DNA from: Streptomyces sp. P3
GTDB lineage: Bacteria; Actinomycetota; Actinomycetes; Streptomycetales; Streptomycetaceae
NCBI RefSeq assembly: GCF_003032475.1
Contig: NZ_CP028369.1
Coordinates: 8,866,001 to 8,930,000, forward strand
Direction: 5' to 3'
DNA: 64,000 nucleotides
This document shows positions 26,564 through 35,201 of this stretch, in pieces. Every line of letters begins with the position of its first letter. Position 1 is the first letter of the stretch. A model generated the notes under the pieces. That model searched no databases. It saw only the letters and a program-made list of their open reading frames with translations, and was not told where the DNA came from. The position numbers were made by a program, and so were the translations under genes.

Positions 26564-27193
26564 GTGGCAGTCGACGAGGCGGACGGCACGTTGGCGGCGA
26601 TGGGGCCCAGGCTGCGATCCGCACGCGAGCAGCACGGCGCCACGCTCGCCGGTATCAGCTGCGCGACGGGCATCTCACCGAGCACGTTGTCGCGGATCGA
26701 GACCGGCCGGCGCAAGCCCACCCTGGAGGTGGTGCTGCGGCTGGGGAAGGAGTACGGCGTCTCGCTGGACGAGCTGGCCGGTATCGCACCCGTCCCAGCG
26801 GTCGAGCCGCGCACCTCGGCGCCGCTGAGCTTCGGCGACAGCAAGGTGGTGCTGCCGCTCACCCGATACGTCGGCGGCTTGCACGCCCACAAGCATGTCC
26901 TGCCTGCCATTGAAGGGCCGCCCGCGCGGCCACGTCAGGTCTCCCACGAGGGCTACGAGTGGCTGTGCGTCCTGTACGGGCGGCTGTGGCTCGCACTCGC
27001 TGACCAGGACCTCGTCCTGGCTTCCGGCGACGCCGCCGAGTTCGACACCCGCATCCCCCACGCAGTCGCGAACGCCGGATCCGGCGGACCGGTCGAGTAT
27101 TTGATCTTGTACGGGCCGCAGGGAGAACGTCTACGACAGCGCACCCCTCGCGCCGCTGGTCGCGGGAGTGGTGAGAGAAAGGCCCCTGAATGA
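26564..27193 (+). CDS. XRE-family regulator with C-terminal cupin
   Basis: 209 residues from GTG 26564 (AGGA upstream). HTH about 15-70: LRSAREQHGATLAGISCATG, ISPSTLSRIETGRRKPTLEV. C-terminal cupin about 110-195: HEGYEWLCVLYGRLWLALAD and ASGDAAEFDTRIPHAVANAG (metal-binding His of motif 2). This HTH-plus-cupin architecture senses small carboxylates or amines. Divergent from the epoxide hydrolase with about 140 bp between, so likely its regulator. The remainder of the C-terminus is basic and variable. Confidence 0.9.
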   Translation: MAVDEADGTLAAMGPRLRSAREQHGATLAGISCATGISPSTLSRIETGRRKPTLEVVLRLGKEYGVSLDELAGIAPVPAVEPRTSAPLSFGDSKVVLPLTRYVGGLHAHKHVLPAIEGPPARPRQVSHEGYEWLCVLYGRLWLALADQDLVLASGDAAEFDTRIPHAVANAGSGGPVEYLILYGPQGERLRQRTPRAAGRGSGERKAPE

Positions 27194-27497
27194 TCTTGCG
27201 CGACAAGCCGCGTGCCTCATCGGCGACAACCACGTTGCTTCATTCGGTCTCATGCACCACGTCATCCGGCTCTGCCGGTGACAACTGCTGAGCTTCGGCT
27301 CATCGGTGACCGCCGCACCCGAGACGCGGTGCCCGATACCCCGTCCTTTCCGTGACGATTGAGAGGCCTGTGCGAGCATCCCTGCGCCCTGATCCGGTCG
27401 CCGTCCCTGCGTTCCCGCGCCCGGCGTGGCCGCGCCCCGCCAGCCAGTCGACCGGGCGGAGGTCGGCCGCAGCTCGGTCCGAAGGCGCGCCACCGGC
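27194..27497. other. Intergenic region, nothing recognised
   Basis: About 300 bp between the XRE-cupin gene and the acidic remnant. No conserved frame, hairpin or repeat noticed. Confidence 0.4.
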
Positions 27498-27855
27498 ATG
27501 ACCGCGACTGAGGCCGCGGCCGGGCTCGAGGACGCCCGGCTGCATCAGCACCTCGACCGCGACCGCGAAGACCTGGCCGACGACGAACGCGGCCCCGCCG
27601 AAGTCGCAGAGTGGGAACGCATCGCGCAGCTGCCCGCCACCACCGGCAGGACGTACGACCCGGCCGCCGACGCCGCCGTCCAGGACGAGCTCGCCGCCGA
27701 AGCCGCAGCCGCAGCCGCGGAAGCCGAGGACGAACTCCGCGACATGGAGCTGGAGCGGCAGCCCAGGAGTGGCTGCGCTGCACTCCAACGAGCTGCCTGA
27801 CCGCGCCCACATGCTGGCCGCCCTCCAGCAGGCCGGCTTCCGGGCGGCCGTGTAG
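27498..27855 (+). pseudogene. Unrecognised Ala/Glu-rich acidic protein, apparently frameshifted
   Basis: From ATG 27498 the frame reads MTATEAAAGLEDARLHQHLD, DDERGPAEVAEWERIAQLPA, TTGRTYDPAADAAVQDELAA, EAAAAAAEAEDELRDMELER and then loses sense at about 27755. The neighbouring frames continue QEWLR and then LHSNELPDRAHMLAALQQAG, FRAAV and stop at 27855, suggesting two small shifts. Composition (coiled-coil-like acidic helix) resembles plasmid/ICE accessory proteins, but I do not recognise the family. It is close to the integrase-like remnant 2 kb upstream, so it may be part of the same dead element. Confidence 0.4.
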
Positions 27856-27858
27856 TTC

Positions 27859-28257
27859 TCAGCGAGCGAACTTCTCAACGGCGGCCGGCGTGACTGGGGT
27901 GAAGAAGTTGACGAGGTTGCCGTCGGGATCGCGGAACAGGAGTGCGCGATTGCCCCAAGGCATCGTGGTGGGCTCGTTGACGAAGTCCTCCACGAAACCG
28001 ATCAGGTTCTGGTGCACGCTGTCCACGTCGTCGACAAGGAACTCAAGGATGACGCTGTGGTTGTCGGCCGGGCGGGCGGAGCCGGGCGCGAACAGAGGGA
28101 CCGTACGGGTACTGCCGATCGCGAGGGTGGCCGAGGCGGTCCTGAGCTCAGCAAAGTCGTCGGTGGACCAGGTGGCGGATACGCCGGTGGCACGCTCGTA
28201 GAACTCGACGAGACGGGCGACGTCGCCCGTGATGACGCGGACAGAGACAAAATCCAT
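27859..28257 (-). CDS. VOC family protein (glyoxalase-like)
   Basis: 132 residues: MDFVSVRVITGDVARLVEFY, ERATGVSATW, SVILEFLVDDVDSVHQNLIG and NRALLFRDPDGNLVNFFTP, the last being the VOC C-terminal FRDPDGN-x-V-F motif with a metal-ligand-type position. Likely a metal-dependent isomerase/lyase or binding protein. Divergent from the WYL regulator at 28359, with an 11-bp-arm palindrome in between; this repeats the VOC/WYL pairing seen at 3.8-5.2 kb. Confidence 0.87.
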   Translation of the reverse strand: MDFVSVRVITGDVARLVEFYERATGVSATWSTDDFAELRTASATLAIGSTRTVPLFAPGSARPADNHSVILEFLVDDVDSVHQNLIGFVEDFVNEPTTMPWGNRALLFRDPDGNLVNFFTPVTPAAVEKFAR

Positions 28258-28314
28258 GGCTCTTCTCCTGGCAGATCGGTGCAGGTCGGTGCTTCTGGTC
28301 GCACGCTACGACGA

Positions 28315-28339
28315 ATACCGGGCGGAACCCGCCCGGTAT
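28315..28339. promoter_or_regulatory. Perfect inverted repeat, candidate WYL-regulator operator
   Basis: ATACCGGGCGG (28315-28325), AAC, CCGCCCGGTAT (28329-28339): 11-bp perfect arms. It lies 20 bp before the regulator ATG and 58 bp before the divergent VOC start, so a bound dimer would block both genes. Confidence 0.65.
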
Positions 28340-28358
28340 ATGCGGAAGACTTCAGGGC

Positions 28359-29360
28359 ATGCCTCGCCCTATCGCCCGTGTGCTCACCCTGCTGGAGCTT
28401 CTGCAGTTGGGAGGCATCCGGACCGTGACCGAACTGGCCGACCGGCTCGGCGTCGACGAACGCACCGTGCGGCGCTACGTCAACCACCTCCTCGACCTCG
28501 ACGTGCCCGTCGAATCGGTGCGCGGCCGCCACGGCGGCTACCGGCTCGCCCCCGGCTACCGCATGCCTCCGCTCATGCTGAGCGACGACGAAGCGCTCGC
28601 CGTGCTGCTCGGCCTGCTCGCGGGCCGGCGGGCAGGCCTGATGACGGCCACGGGTGCGGCGAGCGAGACAGCGGCGGCCAAGATCCGGCGAGTGCTGCCC
28701 GAGCGGCTGCGCCTCACACTCGACGCCGTGCTCGGCTCCCTTGCCTTCACGACCCCGCCCGGCGAGACAGCCGTCCCGGATTCCACGGTCCTGCTCCCGA
28801 TCGCCGACGCCGTGAACCATCACCGGCCGATCTCGATCCGGTACACCGCCGCCGACGGCCGGCGCAGCGAACGCACACTGCACCCGCACGGGCTCGTCGC
28901 CCACTCGGGCCGGTGGTACGTAACGGCTGCGGATCTCACGTCCGGCCAGGACCGGACATTCCGGTTGGATCGCATCACCGGTGTGAGGGCCTTGCCCGGC
29001 TCGTTCGAACCACCCGCCGGACTCGACCCGGCGGAGCGCGTCCTGACCGGGTTCGCCACTGCCCCGTACCAGCACGAGGTGACCCTCCGGATCCAGGGAA
29101 CGCCCGAGCACATCCGCACCCGGCTTCCCGCCGGCGTCGCGATCGTGGAGGAACTGACGTGCCCGCACGGCGCAGATCCGCAGACCGAGCGCTGGTTCCG
29201 CGTCGAACTGCGTGTGAACCGGCTCGACTGGCTGCCTGCTGTACTCGCCTCGCTGGACCGGCCCTTCGTCATCGAACGCCCGGATGAGCTCCGCGGGCTT
29301 GTCGAAGCTCTCGCCGAACGGCTCACGGAGTCCGCCCGACGAAGCCCACCTCACGAATGA
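28359..29360 (+). CDS. YafY-type HTH/WYL-domain transcriptional regulator
   Basis: 333 residues. HTH: MPRPIARVLTLLELLQLGGI, TVTELADRLGVDERTVRRYV, NHLLDLDVPVESVRGRHGGY. WYL domain: AVNHHRPISIRYTAADGRRS, TLHPHGLVAHSGRWYVTAAD, TFRLDRITGVRALPGSFEP. C-terminal WCX: EVTLRIQGTPEHIRTRLPAG. The palindrome just upstream suggests autoregulation and control of the divergent VOC gene. A paralogue of the regulator at 4255, though not very similar in sequence. Confidence 0.92.
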   Translation: MPRPIARVLTLLELLQLGGIRTVTELADRLGVDERTVRRYVNHLLDLDVPVESVRGRHGGYRLAPGYRMPPLMLSDDEALAVLLGLLAGRRAGLMTATGAASETAAAKIRRVLPERLRLTLDAVLGSLAFTTPPGETAVPDSTVLLPIADAVNHHRPISIRYTAADGRRSERTLHPHGLVAHSGRWYVTAADLTSGQDRTFRLDRITGVRALPGSFEPPAGLDPAERVLTGFATAPYQHEVTLRIQGTPEHIRTRLPAGVAIVEELTCPHGADPQTERWFRVELRVNRLDWLPAVLASLDRPFVIERPDELRGLVEALAERLTESARRSPPHE

Positions 29361-29551
29361 CGGATCGGTCAGCTTCCGTACCGGTCAGCCCTGCCGCGCA
29401 AACGCCCGGTTTCTCCGCCGCGGTCGACGAAGGCATCGACGAACGCCGACGGTACGAGGCCGCCGAGGAACGGCAGCGCAATGGGAACACCTTCAAATGG
29501 GTGAGAGCGCCGTTGCCCTGGCCTACAGTTCGGTTCATGGGGGAGAAGTCC

Positions 29552-30238
29552 ATGTGGAGTGGGGTCCGAGAGAGGGTAGAGGCGCTGGCCCACGTAGATG
29601 AGGCACAGAAGGTCTTCGGAGCCTGGGACCTGGCGGGGGGATCCGGTCATCACTTCCGGTTCGCGGATCCGCTGTCGGAGCCGGAGGTCGCCGAGGCGGA
29701 GGCCCAGTGGGGTGTCTCGCTGCCAGCGGAATACCGTGGCTTCCTGCTCGAGGTCAGCGCCGGCGGTGCGGGGCCGGGATACGGGCTCAGCATCCTGCGC
29801 CGGACGGACGCGGGATGGCTGTGGAGCAACGTGGACCGCCACCTGCGCCACGACTACCTGCGGCTTCCGTTTCTGACGGAGGGGGAACGGTGGCAGGTTC
29901 TGGCGGAGCACGATGACAGGCAGCCACTGCTGTCCGGCTTCAACGAAGAAGAGGCGTACTTCGCGGCGTACAGCGCCTGGATGACCGCGGGTGACGAACT
30001 CCTCGACTGGGTCACGCGCGGTGCGTTGAGGCTCAGTCACGAGGGCTGTGGCTATTGCGACTGGCTCGTCCTGACAGGCCCGGAGAGTGGCCGTGTGTGG
30101 GCGGACGACCGCCCGGCTGGTGGTGAGTTCCGCCCACTCGGCGAACCCCGGACGCCGGTCGGATTCGCACGCTGGTACCTCCACTGGGTGGAGGGCGCCG
30201 AGACCGCCGCGCGTCGTCCGCCCCGTCGTCCGCGCTAG
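29552..30238 (+). CDS. SMI1/KNR4 (SUKH-like) family protein
   Basis: 228 residues from ATG 29552, which has GGGGGAG at the right distance; the frame is open back to 29357 but upstream sequence is not conserved. SUKH core: LSEPEVAEAEAQWGVSLPAE, YRGFLLEVSAGGAGPGYGLS, and later YCDWLVLTGPESGRVWADDR with FARWYLHWVEGA. SUKH proteins are often immunity proteins against secreted nuclease toxins, but many are stand-alone in Streptomyces; no toxin gene is visible nearby. Confidence 0.85.
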   Translation: MWSGVRERVEALAHVDEAQKVFGAWDLAGGSGHHFRFADPLSEPEVAEAEAQWGVSLPAEYRGFLLEVSAGGAGPGYGLSILRRTDAGWLWSNVDRHLRHDYLRLPFLTEGERWQVLAEHDDRQPLLSGFNEEEAYFAAYSAWMTAGDELLDWVTRGALRLSHEGCGYCDWLVLTGPESGRVWADDRPAGGEFRPLGEPRTPVGFARWYLHWVEGAETAARRPPRRPR

Positions 30239-30557
30239 GCGAGGCGTGCTGGGGAGCGCTGGGAGAACTCGTATGCGCTTCGGGTGAGTTCAGCCCCTCA
30301 GGGACCCCGCCACCCTCGGAACTCTTCGCGCCTCCCGGGCTGCGTGGTGCCGGGCCCGACTGCCGTAGGACACCGGGCAGAAGCAGGCGCTCCGGTGCTC
30401 CCGCGCCGCCGGCCAGCAGTCAGGACGATCACCGGCATCTCCGCCCGCCGCTTCGGGTAACGGGTTCGGGACGGGAACTGTGCCCTCCCCCGCCGCGTCC
30501 CCACGGCCGAGGAGACCCCGCCCCGTCCAGGCGGGGCGGGGGATGGAAGAGAGCGGA
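30239..30557. other. Intergenic region, nothing recognised
   Basis: About 320 bp between the SMI1 and ferritin-like genes. Contains GC-rich direct GGCGGGG-type words near 30530 but no clear terminator or gene. Confidence 0.4.
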
Positions 30558-31298
30558 ATGAGCGCATCGGGATTCGCCGAATGGGCCCGTCACTTCGAGA
30601 CCGAACGGGACCGCCGCGCAGCCCGGCCCGACCCACGCTGGGAGGCGGGCGCCTCACTGCCCCCGGCGGTGCGGGCGAGCGTCCAGCGATTCCAAGCCGG
30701 CGAGGACGGCGACAGCTCGGCCCTGTTCGCCAAGGCGGACGCGGCGGGCGATCCGGAGTACGCGGCAGCGCTGAGACTGTTCGTCGCCGAGGAGCAGAAC
30801 CACGCGAGGCTCCTCGCTCTGCTGCTCAGGGCGGGCGGGGCGACGACGCAGGCCGGGCACTGGAGCGACACGGCCTTCGCGCGACTGCGTCGCGTGCCGG
30901 GGTTGCAGACGGAGCTGCTGCTTCTGATGGTCGCGGAGGTGGTGGCCCTGCGCTACTACCGGGCGCTGCGTGACGGGACCGACGATCCGCTGACGTCGGA
31001 GGTCGCGGGCCGCATCCTGGCAGACGAGGAGAGGCATGTCCCGTTCCACTGCGCGCGGCTGCGCGTGTCCGTCGCGGAGCTGCCGCGCGCAGCCCGGCGG
31101 CCCCTGCTGGCGGGCTGGCGGGTGATGCTCCTCGGCGCGGTTGTGGTCGTAGCGGCCGACCACGGGCGGGCGCTGCGGCGGCTCGGGGTCGGGCGAGGAC
31201 GCTTCGTGGCGGACGTGTTGAGGTCGGGCGGTCCGGTGGTCGCGGCGATCCTCGGAACCTCTGGCTTCGAACGGCAGGATCAGCCGAGATATGGCTGA
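30558..31298 (+). CDS. Ferritin-like domain protein
   Basis: 246 residues from ATG 30558 (MSASGFAEWARHFETERDRR). Four-helix metal site: first ligand set in LRLFVAEEQNHARLLALLLR (E-x-x-H), second in VAGRILADEERHVPFHCARL (E-x-x-H), with TELLLLMVAEVVALRYYRAL between. Two ExxH motifs mark a di-iron carboxylate ferritin-like fold. C-terminus RVMLLGAVVVVAADHGRAL could be a membrane-interacting helix. Redox or storage role unknown; single gene. Confidence 0.82.
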   Translation: MSASGFAEWARHFETERDRRAARPDPRWEAGASLPPAVRASVQRFQAGEDGDSSALFAKADAAGDPEYAAALRLFVAEEQNHARLLALLLRAGGATTQAGHWSDTAFARLRRVPGLQTELLLLMVAEVVALRYYRALRDGTDDPLTSEVAGRILADEERHVPFHCARLRVSVAELPRAARRPLLAGWRVMLLGAVVVVAADHGRALRRLGVGRGRFVADVLRSGGPVVAAILGTSGFERQDQPRYG

Positions 31299-31490
31299 AA
31301 TGGACAGCAGGACCCCTACCGCTGCCGGTCAGCACGTTGCGGTGGCTGGACTCCGACACTGACTGCACGTCACGCGTTGGGACCTTGACTGGCGTCCACG
31401 AACAACGCGACGCCCGCCAAAGCGGGGCCTATCAAAGGTAGTTGTGCAACCACGGCGATACGGGCCGCCTGGCGCTCTGCCCGTCGCCGT

Positions 31491-32189
31491 TCAGTCCCCG
31501 GCCCGTATCAGCCCGCTCTCGTAGGCGAAGATCACCGCGTGGATGCGGTCGCGGAGGCCGAGTTTGGTCAGGATGCGGCCGAGGTGGGTCTTGACGGTCG
31601 TCTCTCCGACGAAGAGACGGCCGGCGATCTCGCCGTTGGCCAGCCCCCGCGCGACCAGGACGAGGACCTCCCGTTCCCGGTCGGTGAGCGCCGCCAGGCG
31701 ACTGCGCTGGGCCGGCACGGGCGCGGGGGAATCGAGGACGAAACGTTCGACCAGGCGCCGAGTGAGCGAGGGAGCCACCATGACCTCACCCCGCAGCACC
31801 GCCCGGGCGGTCACCAGGATCTCCTCGGCGGGGGCGTCCTTGACTAGGAAGCCGTTCGCACCGGCCCGCAGAGCCGCGTAGGCGTACTCGTCCAGATCGA
31901 AGGTGGTGACGACAAGGATCCTGGGCCCATGGGCCTGCGCGCAGAGGTGTTCGGTCGCGGCCAGCCCGTCCAGACCGGGCATGCGTACGTCCATCAGGAC
32001 GAGGTCCGGCTCCAGAGCGGCCACGCCCGCGATCGCCGCGTGGCCGTCGGCGGCCTCGCCCACCACGGTGAGGTCGGGCTGGCTGTCGACGACCATGCGC
32101 AGTCCCATTCGGATCAGTTCCTGGTCGTCGCAGATCAGCACCCGGGACGATGCCGGAGCGGGAGTCGGGGTCGGGGTCGGGCCGCTCAT
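31491..32189 (-). CDS. NarL/FixJ-family response regulator
   Basis: 232 residues from ATG 32189, overlapping the kinase stop by 4 nt. Receiver: RVLICDDQELIRMGLRMVVD, LVLMDVRMPGLDGLAATEHL (phospho-Asp), ILVVTTFDLDEYAYAALRAG, FLVKDA (Lys). LuxR HTH: LTDREREVLVLVARGLANGE, IAGRLFVGETTVKTHLGRIL. The short N-terminal Pro/Thr tail (GPTPTPTPAPA) is low complexity. Cognate to the overlapping histidine kinase. Confidence 0.95.
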   Translation of the reverse strand: MSGPTPTPTPAPASSRVLICDDQELIRMGLRMVVDSQPDLTVVGEAADGHAAIAGVAALEPDLVLMDVRMPGLDGLAATEHLCAQAHGPRILVVTTFDLDEYAYAALRAGANGFLVKDAPAEEILVTARAVLRGEVMVAPSLTRRLVERFVLDSPAPVPAQRSRLAALTDREREVLVLVARGLANGEIAGRLFVGETTVKTHLGRILTKLGLRDRIHAVIFAYESGLIRAGD

Positions 32190-33466
32190 GGGGTCGCCGC
32201 GCTGGACTCGGGCCCGGTGGGACCCAGAGTGGCGGTGACCCGGTAGCCCCCGTCGGGTGTGGGTCCGGCGTCGACGCTCCCGCCGCACAGGGCGGTGCGT
32301 TCGCGCATGCCGGCGAGCCCGTGACCACGGGAAAGCTCTCGAGCGGGGTGCTCCGATACGGTTGCCGCTCCCGCTCCGGCCGAGTTCTCCACCCGGATGC
32401 GGACCAGCCGACCGGGCCCCTCGGCGCCGGTGTCGACCCGTACGTCGATCGTGGCGTTCGGCGGCGCGTGCTTGACGACGTTGGTCAGCGCCTCCTGCAC
32501 GATGCGGTACGCGTGCACGGTGAGATCCGCCGGAAGGCCGCCCGGCTCTCCGCGCAGGTCCAGCCGGGCGCGCGTCCCATTGGTGTTGAGGCGCCCGACC
32601 AGCCGCCGCAGATCGCCCGAGAGGGACTCTCGGTCCACACACCCACCGGATCCGGGGCCGGGTCCGGGGCCGTCGGCTGAACCTTTCGTGTCGGGGGCGC
32701 GCAGCACGTCCAGCAGTCGGCGCAGTTCGCCCAAGGCGTCGCGACCGGTCGCGCTGATGACGCCGAGGGTCCGGTCGACGACGGTGGGGTCGGCGTGCCG
32801 CATCAGCCTGCCGCCCTCCGCGTTCAGCACCATCACGCTCACACTGTGCGCGAGGACGTCGTGGATCTCGCGGGCGATGCGCGCCCGCTCCTCGACGACG
32901 GCCACCCGGGCCAGCGCGAGGCGCTCCGACTCGGCGAGCGAGACCCGCCGCTCGAACTCCGCGACGTAGGCGCGCCGGGCACGGACGTACTCACCGAACA
33001 CCCACGCCCCGGCCAGCAGCAGGCCCACCGCGAGCGGGGTGAGCCAGGCGCCGCGCGCGCCCGGGCCCCCGTAGTCCCGCTGCCAGTCCGGAATCCACAG
33101 CACGACACAGCCCGCGGCGCAGAGCACCGTCGCCGCGGCCGCCCCGCGCAGGCCGCGCACCGTGAGCGTTGCCAGGACCGCGGCCAGGGCGACGGCGCCG
33201 CGCCCCGGTTCCTGCCCCCACACCTGGCCGAGGTACTGCGCCCAGAACCCGGCCGTCACCAGAGCCGCGACGAGCACCGGCCGGCGGCGGCGCCACAGCA
33301 GAGGCAGCACCAGGGCCATGTACACGCCTGCCTGCACCCAGACGGGCCGCCAGCCCGGCTGCGGACGGATCACCGGGGGCACGGCCACCAGTACGACCAG
33401 CAGCAGGTCCGCCAGCCACGGATGCCCACGCCGCAGACGGGGGAGTGTCTCGATCAGCCGTTGCAC
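32186..33466 (-). CDS. NarL-type sensor histidine kinase (HisKA_3)
   Basis: 426 residues. Four to five N-terminal membrane helices (LLLVVLVAVPPVI, VYMALVLPLLW, VALAAVLATLTV, VGLLLAGAWVFGEYV), coiled-coil linker EFERRVSLAESERLALARVA, H box EERARIAREIHDVLAHSVSV (phospho-His), N box LTVHAYRIVQEALTNVVKHA and G box LSRGHGLAGMRERTALCGG. A Gly/Pro insertion (residues about 270-285, GPGPGPGSGG) is unusual but surface-located. Paired with the following response regulator. Confidence 0.94.
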   Translation of the reverse strand: MQRLIETLPRLRRGHPWLADLLLVVLVAVPPVIRPQPGWRPVWVQAGVYMALVLPLLWRRRRPVLVAALVTAGFWAQYLGQVWGQEPGRGAVALAAVLATLTVRGLRGAAAATVLCAAGCVVLWIPDWQRDYGGPGARGAWLTPLAVGLLLAGAWVFGEYVRARRAYVAEFERRVSLAESERLALARVAVVEERARIAREIHDVLAHSVSVMVLNAEGGRLMRHADPTVVDRTLGVISATGRDALGELRRLLDVLRAPDTKGSADGPGPGPGSGGCVDRESLSGDLRRLVGRLNTNGTRARLDLRGEPGGLPADLTVHAYRIVQEALTNVVKHAPPNATIDVRVDTGAEGPGRLVRIRVENSAGAGAATVSEHPARELSRGHGLAGMRERTALCGGSVDAGPTPDGGYRVTATLGPTGPESSAATP

Positions 33467-33589
33467 CGCCTCACGCTACGACCGGGGCCCGCTCCCCGGC
33501 ATCGTCCTGGCGGGCGTCACGGGGTCCTCCCGCAGTCGTACGGACACCGGCCGGGGATACGACGTGCGGCCACCCCGAGCTCTTCCAGC

Positions 33590-34165
33590 ATGGCCGGCAT
33601 GTCGATCACCACCGAGTTCCTCAGACGGCCCCTCATGACCGGCGCCGTGGCCGCCAGCTCACGGCGGCTGGCGTACGCGATGACCGACGGCATCGGCCTG
33701 GAGCAGGCCCGCCTCGTCGCCGAACTCGGCCCGGGAACCGGGGTGTTCACCGACGCGATCCTCGCCCGGCTCGCACCCCGCGCACGGCTCGTCGCGGTCG
33801 AGCTCAACCCGGTGCTCGCGGCCCGGCTCTCGGCCACTCGGCGCGACACTCGGCTGACCGTGGTCCAGGACACGGCCGCCGAGCTGGCCGCCGTGGTCGG
33901 CGAACCGGTCGACGCCGTGGTCTCCGGGCTTCCGTGGACGGTGATGCCGCAGGACCGGCGCCGGCACATCCTGGACGCCGTGACCGAAGTCCTCGCGCCC
34001 GGCGGCCGGTTCACCACCTTCGCCTATCTGCACGCGGCCTGGACCCCGCCCGCCCGTCACTTCACCGCCGAACTCGCCTGCCGCTTCGACCGGCTGGAGC
34101 GCTCGAAAGCGGTGTGGGCGAACCTCCCGCCTGCTTTCGCCCACCGGGCCACCAAGAGGCCGTGA
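33590..34165 (+). CDS. Class I SAM-dependent methyltransferase (phospholipid N-methyltransferase-like)
   Basis: 191 residues. Motif I LVAELGPGTGVFTDAILARL, motif II VAVELNPVLAARLS, then DAVVSGLPWTVMPQDRRRHI (motif IV) and EVLAPGGRFTTFAYLHAAW. The start region STEFLRRPLMTGAVAASSRR matches PmtA-like phosphatidylethanolamine methyltransferases and KsgA-like proteins. In Streptomyces such genes are usually annotated as phospholipid methyltransferases; membrane lipid as substrate is the best guess. ATG at 33590 or 33599. Confidence 0.85.
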   Translation: MAGMSITTEFLRRPLMTGAVAASSRRLAYAMTDGIGLEQARLVAELGPGTGVFTDAILARLAPRARLVAVELNPVLAARLSATRRDTRLTVVQDTAAELAAVVGEPVDAVVSGLPWTVMPQDRRRHILDAVTEVLAPGGRFTTFAYLHAAWTPPARHFTAELACRFDRLERSKAVWANLPPAFAHRATKRP

Positions 34166-34338
34166 CTGCGACCTGGAGGATCCGGGAGTGGGACGGGACC
34201 ATCCGCGCGCCGGTGGGGGAGGGGGAGGCCGCGAGCTGAACACGCCGTCCGAGGTGCCCCGACAGACGTCACGCGAGACGAGAACGTCGTCTGCGGAAGA
34301 AGCCGGCACTTGCCGGGGAGCGCGCCCCTCGTTCGGGC

Positions 34339-34693
34339 TCAAGCCGACAGCAGGGCGACGGCGATGACCACCGCGAGCATCAGCACCACGCAGCCGCAGG
34401 TGGTCAGCGTGTCGCGCCGGGCGCCCCTGGCTCCCTCTTCGGTGTCCGCCCGCCAGGACGGGTCGAGGACCACCTCGCCGGACTCGAGTGCCGCCACCCG
34501 TTGAACCTGCGCGTAAAAGTACACCGTGGAGGTGCTCTCGCCGAAAGTTCCGTAACTCTTCCGCTCTGTCGTGCCCACCCCCGTGGGCGGAGGCCACCTG
34601 GGGCACGTACTTCCTTCTGACCGTCCAGAGAGCGGCGGCCCTGTCGGCCGTCACCCGGCTGAGGTTCGGGAGCGGCGCTTCCGGCGTGGTCAT
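34339..34693 (-). pseudogene. Small membrane protein gene with apparent frameshift
   Basis: Upstream frame from ATG 34693: MTTPEAPLPNLSRVTADRAA, ALWTVRRKYVPQVASAH; downstream frame ending at 34339: TTERKSYGTFGESTSTVYFY, AQVQRVAALESGEVVLDPSW and a C-terminal helix CGCVVLMLAVVIAVALLSA. The two join naturally near the C/G run at 34578-34590, so a one-base slip is likely (mutation or sequence error). The joined protein would be about 118 residues with one C-terminal transmembrane helix. If not joined, the 79-residue part starting at GTG 34578 lacks a good RBS. Family not recognised. Confidence 0.45.
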
Positions 34694-35201
34694 GCCCGCC
34701 ATGGTGCCGCTGAGGGAAGCACCGGACATCCGCAGATCTACGTAGACCACCTACTCCCTCGCACCGCTGCGGGTGACGGCCCGCAGCGCCGTGACGGACT
34801 ACGCGACCGGGTGCGCCAGACCTTCGGGAGCGGGCCCACTGTCGATCAAGGCGAGCAACTCGAAGTATCGATCCCGGCCGCCGTGCTCGCGGCGATCACC
34901 GATCCCTCCGGCACCCACACCAGGGCGTCACGCACGGAGCCGACCGAGGGCTCCGGCACCTGAACCGCCGCCGGCGAATCACTCCAGCACCGCCATCCAC
35001 CGGTCCCGCCCCTGCCCCACTGCCGCGCTCTCATCACGACCGGGTCGACCGCATCCACCACCGATCCCTGCCCGCGCTGGAACCAGTGGCGCCGGTGACG
35101 CGGCAGCAGCCCCGCCCGCCGTCGGCTCTCCAACTGGCCGGCCGTCACCGCCGATGGTGTCGTCCGGCCCCGCCCTCCCGGGAAGCCACCGGAAAAGCTG
35201 A
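34694..35201. other. Intergenic region, nothing recognised
   Basis: About 500 bp. Short frames on both strands are open, but none has family motifs; composition is normal for the genome. Confidence 0.4.
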
